DNA from: Desulfobacula sp.
Lineage (GTDB): Bacteria > Desulfobacterota > Desulfobacteria > Desulfobacterales > Desulfobacteraceae
Assembly: GCF_021107415.1 (NCBI RefSeq)
Contig: NZ_JAIOSW010000171.1
Span: forward strand, 1-23,069
Length of the DNA: 23,069 nt
Direction: 5' to 3'
Both the position numbers and the translations under genes were made by a program. This document shows positions 1 through 6,163 of this stretch, one piece after another. A model generated the notes under the pieces. The model worked only from the letters and a program-made list of their open reading frames with translations. It made no database searches and was not told the DNA's origin. Each line of letters opens with the position of its first letter. Position 1 is the stretch's first letter.

Positions 1-62
1 GGTTTTAAGACTACTTTTTTGAATTCAAGTCAGGAAATTTTACTTTGTTAACGCTGTAGAAA

Positions 63-83
63 AGGGAAAATGCAATTTTCCCT
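63..83 (-). terminator. Intrinsic terminator-like hairpin after the TIR operon
   Basis: A 9-bp perfect stem (AGGGAAAAT / ATTTTCCCT) with a 3-nt loop lies about 50 bp beyond the stop of the 54-aa gene. Read on the minus strand, the stem is followed at once by TTTCT, a short U-rich tail. This suits the end of the three-gene minus-strand operon. The stem is AT-rich, so its strength is uncertain. Confidence 0.55.
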
Positions 84-134
84 AAAAAATTTTTATTGCC
101 TATTGACAAGACTGGGGCTCATATGTGTTATGTG

Positions 135-299
135 TTAACGTTCATTCTTGAGCCTTGCTCGATTTGTTTTCCATTGAAAATAAGCTATCATTATAGCAAT
201 CACACCAATCATAGGGGTGAGAAGGGCAGCGGAAATATCAATCCAATCTTTTCCTTTCTGCATATTTTGAATAATCTGTATTAACTGGTCACAGTCCAT
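135..299 (-). CDS. Small single-pass membrane protein, 54 aa
   Basis: Translation of the minus strand gives a 54-aa protein. A polar N-terminal helix (residues 1-18) is followed by one hydrophobic segment at about 22-41 and a basic tail (QWKTNRARLKNER), so it is probably a C-tail-in membrane anchor. The start is supported by AAGGA seven bases before ATG, and the gene begins only 3 bp after the stop of the 112-aa gene, so the two are probably co-translated. Its shape recalls the N-terminal part of common small hypothetical proteins in which a membrane anchor and a WK-N-x-LK-E stretch lead into a longer cytoplasmic helical domain. Here the protein ends just after that point, so it may be a shortened member. 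I saw no continuation of that domain after the stop. Function unknown. Confidence 0.6.
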   Translation of the reverse strand: MDCDQLIQIIQNMQKGKDWIDISAALLTPMIGVIAIMIAYFQWKTNRARLKNER

Positions 300-302
300 A
301 TT

Positions 303-641
303 TTAATCCTTGCTTGAATTTTTATGTATTGATTCTTCTATCAACAAATCAACTTGATTCTGAATGAAAATAATTTTTCTAATCACTTTACTTGCAGTTT
401 TGTTCTGTATCCCGGTTAGTTTCGCTGGGAGTACATTTGATATCGGATTTTTATTACCTTTATCAAGCATGTCTTTAACCCACATGAAGTCATCTTGAAG
501 TTCTTGTGGAAAATTTTTGATTGGCAACCTTTGCACCTTGGGAAGTATTTTTGCAAGTCTTGTACGAGCGTCACCCTCGTGGGTTGTAAGGATATTAATT
601 GCATCATATAGTTTTGAATTTATGTAATGAAGTTTCGGCAT
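303..641 (-). CDS. Hypothetical protein, 112 aa, second gene of the TIR operon
   Basis: A soluble, helix-rich 112-aa protein with no signal peptide or membrane segment. It starts 39 bp after the TIR gene and ends 3 bp before the 54-aa membrane protein gene, which indicates an operon. Residues 15-70 (an EGD-x-RTRL stretch, then a P-x-ELQDDF stretch) and the end (NKTAS-x-x-IRKI) resemble an unnamed group of small hypothetical proteins I associate with accessory islands. I recognise the pattern but know no function for it. Given the neighbour, it could be a partner, inhibitor or regulator of the TIR protein; that is inference. The ribosome-binding site is modest (a GG doublet upstream of ATG). 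Confidence 0.6.
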   Translation of the reverse strand: MPKLHYINSKLYDAINILTTHEGDARTRLAKILPKVQRLPIKNFPQELQDDFMWVKDMLDKGNKNPISNVLPAKLTGIQNKTASKVIRKIIFIQNQVDLLIEESIHKNSSKD

Positions 642-680
642 TAGATGACCATCCGTTTGATTAAAGATTCACTTTGTTCT

Positions 681-1883
681 CTAATAGGAGGGTTCTGGAT
701 CAGGTTCCAAATCGAAATCGTCTTGACAGTTAATATCATACCTACAAGTTGCATTCTCCTTTCCTGAAATGATAATCTTATAATTATTATTTTCAGCAAT
801 AGTCCTAATATGATTTTTTGTACTTCCTTCAAGTAAATTATATGCTGCATCAACAGTTTTAAAAATCACCACAATATCAGCAGGAGCAGATACATTTTTT
901 GACCACCAATCAGATAAATATCCTTGAATATCCTCTTTAGTCAGTTCAGTCGGTGAATTGAATGAAGGTTTGCTTTCGATCTGTCTGCTGATAGAAAAAT
1001 CACCAACAGTCAACCAATCATTACCTATTGTGAGAACACCACACTCTGCTGTTTTTAATTTCATTACCAGCTCATTTCGTTTTTCTGGGGAGCCGGTAAA
1101 CCTCACTACATGTCTACCTGCGATATCGCTGAACGGTTTGACATCTCCAACTTCAACAAGAATTGTTCTTTTAGGGTTCCTGCCGAATGCCATTCCTGCT
1201 TCAAATAGAACATTTGGACGAGCTTGAAGCTGTAAATCTGTTTCGTCTGATTTTTCTTTTTTCCCACATAACTCCGGTGACAATCTAACTTCATCATCAG
1301 GGGTCAAAAGAACTATTACTGCCTGTGCATGCTTAAAGGCAGCATCCAGAACTTTACCGATGTAGGGAGTGGCTTCTCCAGTAAGACTTAATGCTTCTGA
1401 CCACTCAATAGGATTGAGACCTATTGCTCTGAGGAATTGAAAAAAGTCATGTCTTAGCTTTTCATCTCGTCCATGTACTACAAAAATCTTTTTTGCATTT
1501 GGTTTCTGATTGCCTTTTTGATTACTATTTATATTATGAGGGGAACTTGTTTTTGAGTGAACATTCGATTCTCTTTCTTTATCAGATTCAATAAACATAG
1601 TTGCATGGGGGTCATCATCAATTTCATTTTTAAGTTGTTCAATTGCCTTTATCAATGCCGTTCTCATTTGTCCAGCTAATGGTGCTGTGGTTTGATCTGA
1701 AAAGTTGTGATGAATAAGACTTAAAGAACTTGAAAATTCCGCTTGATATGAAATATTGAAAGATAGCAATGGTTCTACTTTAGCAGCCCATTCTAGAAAT
1801 TCATTTTTTGTACTGAAACCAGAATCATCTTTTACAAATTCTCGCAAAGCTTCTAGCTTTTGGAGTGTAATAAATTTATTCAT
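681..1883 (-). CDS. TIR-domain protein of the predicted nucleotide-binding / CAP12-PycTIR type, 400 aa
   Basis: Residues 131-285 form a TIR-like domain of the kind found in CBASS and Pycsar effectors (Pfam CAP12/PycTIR family). It opens with a hydrophobic strand and VHGRDE (about 133-141), continues through VIVLLTPDDE (about 189-198), and has the RPNVLFEAGMAFGR stretch (222-235). The family's NAD-cleaving glutamate falls in NVLFEAG, here E228. Residues 1-110 are helical, about 100-130 are a polar linker, and the C-terminal 100 residues (about 300-400) are not recognised and end in an acidic tail. They do not look like a STING domain. AGAGG precedes ATG by five bases. Known relatives deplete NAD when a nucleotide second messenger binds. 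No cyclase is visible here, so a stand-alone or differently triggered defence role is inferred. Confidence 0.75.
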   Translation of the reverse strand: MNKFITLQKLEALREFVKDDSGFSTKNEFLEWAAKVEPLLSFNISYQAEFSSSLSLIHHNFSDQTTAPLAGQMRTALIKAIEQLKNEIDDDPHATMFIESDKERESNVHSKTSSPHNINSNQKGNQKPNAKKIFVVHGRDEKLRHDFFQFLRAIGLNPIEWSEALSLTGEATPYIGKVLDAAFKHAQAVIVLLTPDDEVRLSPELCGKKEKSDETDLQLQARPNVLFEAGMAFGRNPKRTILVEVGDVKPFSDIAGRHVVRFTGSPEKRNELVMKLKTAECGVLTIGNDWLTVGDFSISRQIESKPSFNSPTELTKEDIQGYLSDWWSKNVSAPADIVVIFKTVDAAYNLLEGSTKNHIRTIAENNNYKIIISGKENATCRYDINCQDDFDLEPDPEPSY

Positions 1884-2136
1884 TTGGCCTCTTTAATTAT
1901 AATATCAGCGATAGAAATCGTTTAAATTAAATTTATTGAATGAAAAAATCAAAAGCAAGCATTATTTGCTCTTTGTTTTCTATGCTAATGAGATTTTTAA
2001 ATACTGAGCAATGGTTTCGATATATGAAATTTCAAAAAATAACAAATAAATACTCATAATGAAAAAAATATTGGAGATTATATCTTATCGCCACTCAGTG
2101 CCTATATCTCAACACGTCCTCTCTTTTTAATTGAAC

Positions 2137-2148
2137 CCAACCGGTTGG
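2137..2148. repeat. Perfect 12-bp palindrome CCAACCGGTTGG
   Basis: A G+C-containing perfect dyad inside otherwise AT-rich DNA, about 250 bp upstream of the TIR start and 400 bp upstream of the 210-aa gene. The size and symmetry suit a dimeric repressor site, but only one copy was seen and chance is possible. Confidence 0.3.
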
Positions 2149-2238
2149 ATAATCCATGTAAAAATAGATTAATAAATTTTCTTTTATTCTTTTAAATTCA
2201 AAGGGGCAAAATGTCTGATCATGTTTTCAACGCTAAAA

Positions 2239-2270
2239 ACTCAATATATAAAAGACAAAATATATTGAGT
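2239..2270. repeat. 11-bp perfect inverted repeat with a third partial copy nearby
   Basis: ACTCAATATAT (2239-2249) and its exact complement ATATATTGAGT (2260-2270) are separated by 10 bases. A direct copy of AAACTCAATATA occurs at 2324-2335 (compare 2237-2248). Short GGAAACT-like strings recur at about 2289, 2322 and 2370. This could be an operator cluster or a structured leader for the 210-aa gene. Function unknown. Confidence 0.45.
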
Positions 2271-2553
2271 ACCACTGGTTTCAGTGCGGGAAACTATTGA
2301 TTTTTCGTTTCAATTTGTGGTGGAAACTCAATATAAAATATTTAAAGCAGCAGTTTTGATATCTACTCGGAAAACTATTTGTCGTTGAGCATTTAATTTT
2401 TAATATAGTTCCCATTGATTTTCAAAAATCAGCATAGTATCAATTTTAGAAAATAAGGCAATTTTTCAATTATGTTGAGACTTTTTTTGTTGCGTGATTT
2501 TCTTCTAATAATTTTAAATTGATAATTTCCCCATTTAAGGATATACGAAACCT

Positions 2554-3186
2554 ATGTGTGATTTTTTTGTCAAAAACTGGACTGAAATATTAAAATTATT
2601 TGTTAGTATTTGGGTTGCAATAGTAGCAACATCGGCACTCAAAACCTGGAAACGTCAGATGACAGCGCAAAAACAAACTGAGTTTATAGATGATTTAAGC
2701 GATTCTATTCACAGATATATTGATTTAATGTCTGGCCCTACCACTTTAGTTAAACTTATTAAAATCCAGATAATGGCCTATTCAAAAGATCCAACCCTTG
2801 ACCCGAACAATGAAAACGCAGGTATTATCGAATTTATTGACAAACAGGGAGAAAATCAATCCAATACTCTTTTAAAGGAATTAAAACCATGCATTCAGCC
2901 GGTAACAAAAATACGTTCTCTTGCTGCTAAAGGTCAAATATTTGGTTTCGAGAATTATGAAGATTGCCAAGCCGCATGTAAAATATTGGGTTGGCAATAT
3001 GATCAAATAAATACCTTGGGATATATTATCAAAAAAAATTCTATGAATTGGGACCATCCAGAAGTGCAAAGCCTTCTAAAAAAAGTAAATGCTATAAAAT
3101 TTGAAGAAATAGAAGAACGCTTAACAAACTCAAATCTTCAATTTTTAACATTTGCAAAAAAAAATTATACAAAAATCTACAAATAA
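2554..3186 (+). CDS. Hypothetical membrane-anchored protein, 210 aa
   Basis: One hydrophobic segment at about residues 11-31 is followed by a basic stop-transfer stretch (KTWKRQ) and a largely helical cytoplasmic domain of about 175 residues, with a QKQTEFIDDLSDSIHRYID stretch near its start. The architecture is N-terminal anchor plus helical domain, as in many unnamed proteins of accessory regions. I recognise no catalytic motif. AAGGA lies about 13 bases before ATG, a slightly long spacing. The gene stands alone, with 293 bp before the next plus-strand gene. Low-GC codon use matches the surrounding patch rather than the metabolic genes to the right. Confidence 0.55.
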   Translation: MCDFFVKNWTEILKLFVSIWVAIVATSALKTWKRQMTAQKQTEFIDDLSDSIHRYIDLMSGPTTLVKLIKIQIMAYSKDPTLDPNNENAGIIEFIDKQGENQSNTLLKELKPCIQPVTKIRSLAAKGQIFGFENYEDCQAACKILGWQYDQINTLGYIIKKNSMNWDHPEVQSLLKKVNAIKFEEIEERLTNSNLQFLTFAKKNYTKIYK

Positions 3187-3192
3187 CCTACC

Positions 3193-3207
3193 CCGATTTG
3201 TAATCGG
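3193..3207 (+). terminator. Short hairpin after the 210-aa gene
   Basis: CCGATT-TGT-AATCGG forms a 6-bp stem with a 3-nt loop seven bases past the stop. The following bases are A-rich rather than T-rich, so it is at best a weak or Rho-assisted terminator. The rest of the 3187-3479 gap shows no supported gene. Confidence 0.25.
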
Positions 3208-3479
3208 AAAATAGAAAACTTAGAACAAAAAACGGCCATACTTAAAAAGCGGCTTCACCCTGAATTAGATTATCATTGACATCAAGTGCTATTGATGCGT
3301 TTTACGCTTTAATGACCTTCTCCGCCCTTGGGGTTTGCTTATTCTCCAAGTTAGTTTAATTTTTAGGCTGTATGAAATGGAATATTACATTTGCTTATCA
3401 ATCACATACAAGATATACAAAAAAATCATAGCTAATTTAACAAAATAACAAACTTATCGAAAGGTAAATTGAAAAACTT

Positions 3480-4166
3480 ATGAAAAAAATATTCTTTTAC
3501 AGGATTGATTCTGCGTATGTTGTTATGTTCTTAAGATCGCTCGCCTTAATTTTGGTCATTGTTTTAATATATTTAATCGCCACAAATTGGGAAGAGGATC
3601 ATTTTTTGATTGCTGCCTTAGGCATACTTGTTTCAGCACTCCTGGCCTCGTTTTCTGTTGTTTTTAGTATCGACTCGAATATAAGATTAAAAAATAGTGA
3701 ATATTCTAATCGGGTTAGGTATATTTTTTTCTATTTATGTAGAATTAAAATGCGTTTGATCTCATTGCAAAATGAAAAGAAAAGAAAAGAAGTTACATTT
3801 TATGATATAGAGCGTTTTTTTAACACAGTTCATGACATAAACGACAAACTATCTGAAATTAATAGTAAAGAACTCGTATCAATTATGAATAATAATATCT
3901 TAACGGATTTGCATTTTATTATTTTAGAAATGGATACTTATAACATATCTTTGAAGTCTTTATCCAAAAGCCTTATAAGACCTGATCCCAAAAAAGAAAC
4001 TAAACCATTATTTCCTAATCCTTTGATTGCGATCAGTTTTAAATTTGATCGAACCATCGAGCGGCTATCAAGTATATTAATTTATTTGAAAGAAGGATAT
4101 GAAAAAGATTTCCCTGACGATTATGGTATTGAGAAGTGTGCGGAATATACATATTCTTCTGACTAA
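3480..4166 (+). CDS. Hypothetical two-pass membrane protein, 228 aa
   Basis: Two adjacent hydrophobic segments at about residues 14-34 and 41-64 form a membrane hairpin. A basic, helical cytoplasmic region of about 160 residues follows (RIKMRLISLQNEKKRKE and later stretches). No enzyme motif or known family is recognised. Its layout resembles other orphan membrane proteins of accessory islands, and it may have arrived with the TIR patch; that is inference. AAAGG lies rather far (about 16 bases) from ATG, so the exact start is less certain. The gene runs convergently towards the aminotransferase end of the long minus-strand operon. Confidence 0.5.
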   Translation: MKKIFFYRIDSAYVVMFLRSLALILVIVLIYLIATNWEEDHFLIAALGILVSALLASFSVVFSIDSNIRLKNSEYSNRVRYIFFYLCRIKMRLISLQNEKKRKEVTFYDIERFFNTVHDINDKLSEINSKELVSIMNNNILTDLHFIILEMDTYNISLKSLSKSLIRPDPKKETKPLFPNPLIAISFKFDRTIERLSSILIYLKEGYEKDFPDDYGIEKCAEYTYSSD

Positions 4167-4318
4167 CGATTTTTTATAAATTTATCAAGGTACAAATAGA
4201 AACCCTCATTATAAGCATACCATGATATTTTTGTTTTACTGTATCGTTTTTGGGCGATAATTTCAGGAACAAAAATTGTGCCCATCAATCCAATTACTTC
4301 AAGGTCACATTGCAGCGG
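4163..4318 (-). pseudogene. Possible 3' remnant of an unknown gene, about 51 codons
   Basis: Twenty bases beyond the aminotransferase stop, the minus strand has a 51-codon open frame that reads like protein (for example VIGLMGTIFVPEIIAQKRYS, then SWYAYNEGFYLYLDKF) rather than random AT-rich translation. It opens right after a TAA, and its first ATG (4285) leaves only 40 residues with no clear ribosome-binding site. It could be the C-terminal end of a gene whose front was lost, or a small real protein. Its last codons overlap the stop of the plus-strand 228-aa gene by 4 bp. Family not recognised. Confidence 0.35.
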
Positions 4319-4338
4319 TTAGGATATCATCCATGAAG

Positions 4339-5487
4339 CTAGGACAAATTATCTGAAATCACTTTACCGAGCCGTCGAGCACCCTCTGCCAGTATTTTTT
4401 CATCATAAAAAGAAAAGCAAAGACGCATGTAATTCTTTAGCTCTTTTTGGTGCGAAAAAAAATTTCCCGGATAAAAATCCACATTCTGTTTTTGGGTTTC
4501 TTTCCTAAAAGTATTGGTGTCAACTCCATCCAGGAACTTAACCCAGATAAAATATCCGCCCTTGGGAACCTTAAACATCACCTGATCCGGTAGGTATTTT
4601 TTCAACTGATCGCAGAAAATTTCAATCCTTTGGCGATAGACATTTCTGAGGCGCTGGATATGGGTTTTTAAAAACCCGAGGGAAATCACTGAATTAACAA
4701 TTTCAGACGTAAAAGGATTAAGACCGCCGCCACTGACCATGAGTCCGGACCCTGATATTTTTTTTATCACTTCCTCACTGGTATGCATCCATCCCAGTCG
4801 TAATCCCGGTGCCAGAATCTTTGAAAATGATCCCAGAGAAATCAAGGGGCATATGTTGTTCCAGGTTCCCATGGAAGGTGGTGGATCATCCGAATAATTG
4901 AGGAAATGGTAAACCTCATCAGCTACCACCAAAAGGTTCTTTTGTGCACAAATCCTGATCAATTCCTGTCGCCTTTTGAGAGACAGGGTGACACTGGCTG
5001 GATTGTGATAGGTGGGAATCGTATACAAAAAGGCCGGGTTTATTGTCTCAAGCCGTTCTTCGAGGACATCTGTCATCAGTCCATTATCATCCACAGGGAT
5101 ACTGACCGGATTGAGCTTATGATCGGCAAATATTTTAAGAGCCAAAAAATAGCTGGGCTCTTCCACCAGCACAGTATCCCCGGGACAAGTAAACAGTGTG
5201 CAGATAAAATCCAGGGCCTGAGAATTCCCGTTGGTGATTAGCAATTGATCCGGATCCACTGGCTTTTGATATTGAGCGGTTAAAAACTCAGCCAGGGTTC
5301 CTCTGAAGTTGCTATTGCCTCTTTCTTCTCCATAGGCCAGAAAAAAATTATTTCCTTTTGATAGACAATGATCAGCAGCTTTTTCCATTTCTTTTGAGGG
5401 GAGCAAATAGTTGCTCGGCTGTCCAATCCCCAGGTGGATCATATCCAGGGGAAGATCAATTTGTGGAAGAGTTTGCTTAAACTTCAT
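4339..5487 (-). CDS. PLP-dependent class I aminotransferase (2-aminoadipate transaminase-like), 382 aa
   Basis: Fold-type I aminotransferase without a regulatory DNA-binding domain. Visible features are the GIGQP start (20-24), AYGEERGNSNFR (51-62), TNGNSQALDF for the cofactor phosphate (85-94), PTYHNPASVT with N162, VADEVYHFL with D190 and Y193, the SFSKILAPGLRLGW signature with Schiff-base K223, and a substrate-carboxylate arginine in MRLCFSF (R355). It is closest in style to LysN / 2-aminoadipate-type enzymes, so the likely reaction is amino transfer between an amino acid and a 2-oxo acid. The open frame extends upstream to 5694, but the family start and the 1-nt gap after the M23 stop favour ATG at 5487. 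It is the last complete gene of the transporter-aminomutase operon. The exact substrate is unknown. Confidence 0.9.
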   Translation of the reverse strand: MKFKQTLPQIDLPLDMIHLGIGQPSNYLLPSKEMEKAADHCLSKGNNFFLAYGEERGNSNFRGTLAEFLTAQYQKPVDPDQLLITNGNSQALDFICTLFTCPGDTVLVEEPSYFLALKIFADHKLNPVSIPVDDNGLMTDVLEERLETINPAFLYTIPTYHNPASVTLSLKRRQELIRICAQKNLLVVADEVYHFLNYSDDPPPSMGTWNNICPLISLGSFSKILAPGLRLGWMHTSEEVIKKISGSGLMVSGGGLNPFTSEIVNSVISLGFLKTHIQRLRNVYRQRIEIFCDQLKKYLPDQVMFKVPKGGYFIWVKFLDGVDTNTFRKETQKQNVDFYPGNFFSHQKELKNYMRLCFSFYDEKILAEGARRLGKVISDNLS

Positions 5488-5488
5488 A

Positions 5489-6154
5489 TCAGATCTTAAA
5501 CAAGGACAGCGGAGACGGACAAAGTTCATCCATTTGTGCCATATCAATGGCGGCACAATACCCTTTGGAAAGATATCCCTGGTCAAGTCCTTTCTGGGTA
5601 ATAACCTGAAGATGGGTATGATAAAACCAGTTTCCATTTTCGTAAAAATCACCGATATAGGCAAAGGATTCTCCAGGTTTGAATTTTGTACCAATGGTCG
5701 GAAGTCTTTTCCTGTTTAAATGGCCGTAAAAGCTATAAAAAGTTTCAAAATTGGGACTTTCATGCATTAAAAGGATATGGGCGCCATAATTTCCTTCACC
5801 TTCTTCATACCCGCTTTCCAAAACCCTGGCAGAAAGCGGTGCATGCAGAGGGGTTCCCAAGGGGACAATAATATCAAGCCCCAGATGGTAAAAACGTTGT
5901 TCCTCAACCATCTGTGGGCACTGGGACAGAACAATTTCCCGGTTTTCAAAATATGACGAAACACCCCATGTGAATTGATCTTTCATCATTTCATCCAGAC
6001 ACTTTTGAAACCCTTTCTGATCCCTGACATCAATGGTATCAAAAAGGGGTGAGTCAACCGACAAGTCTACTATCAGGGGTTCTCCTGTCAGATTTTTGAA
6101 AACAGGTTGAATATCAACCTTTTCACTGTACGCAATATAAGGATATCTCATCAT
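5489..6154 (-). CDS. M23-family (lysostaphin/LytM-fold) metalloprotein without signal peptide, 221 aa
   Basis: The full zinc set of the LytM fold is present: H90 and D94 in YHLGLDIIVPLGTPLHAP, H145 in YGHL, and H179/H181 in YHTHLQV. There is no signal peptide or membrane segment, so it should be cytoplasmic, which is unusual for a cell-wall endopeptidase. The core and the C-terminal end (GYCAAID ... LCPSPLSLF) resemble the M23 domain found in large fused proteins that combine a phosphotransferase-like kinase, M23 and a class III aminotransferase. That likeness is from memory, not an alignment. Here it is a separate gene 9 bp after the KamA-like gene and 1 bp before an aminotransferase gene. 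A role in small-molecule amino-acid metabolism is more likely than peptidoglycan cleavage; that is inference. Confidence 0.8.
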   Translation of the reverse strand: MMRYPYIAYSEKVDIQPVFKNLTGEPLIVDLSVDSPLFDTIDVRDQKGFQKCLDEMMKDQFTWGVSSYFENREIVLSQCPQMVEEQRFYHLGLDIIVPLGTPLHAPLSARVLESGYEEGEGNYGAHILLMHESPNFETFYSFYGHLNRKRLPTIGTKFKPGESFAYIGDFYENGNWFYHTHLQVITQKGLDQGYLSKGYCAAIDMAQMDELCPSPLSLFKI

Positions 6155-6163
6155 TTTTTTTAT

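Larger units (their letters stand above)
1884..2553. other. 670-bp AT-rich intergenic region between divergent genes
   Basis: No convincing gene is seen. It separates the minus-strand TIR operon from the plus-strand 210-aa gene and should hold promoters for both. It contains a 12-bp perfect palindrome and an 11-bp inverted repeat with a further partial copy (listed separately). An AAGGA stretch lies shortly before the 2554 start. Confidence 0.6.

Noticed and set aside
681..1883. TIR-STING (Cap12) effector or complete CBASS/Pycsar system
   Set aside because: The C-terminal 100 residues do not look like STING, and no nucleotide cyclase gene is in the window.
1896..1901. TATAAT on the minus strand as -10 of the TIR operon
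   Set aside because: The implied transcription start would fall within the ribosome-binding site, and there is no good -35 box.
3240..3350. Minus-strand frame between the two orphan membrane-protein genes with protein-like stretches
   Set aside because: It is interrupted by a stop, two frames are equally open, and no family was recognised.
5488..5694. Upstream extension of the aminotransferase frame to 5694
   Set aside because: It would add 69 residues unlike the family and overlap the M23 gene by about 200 bp; ATG at 5487 gives the normal family start.
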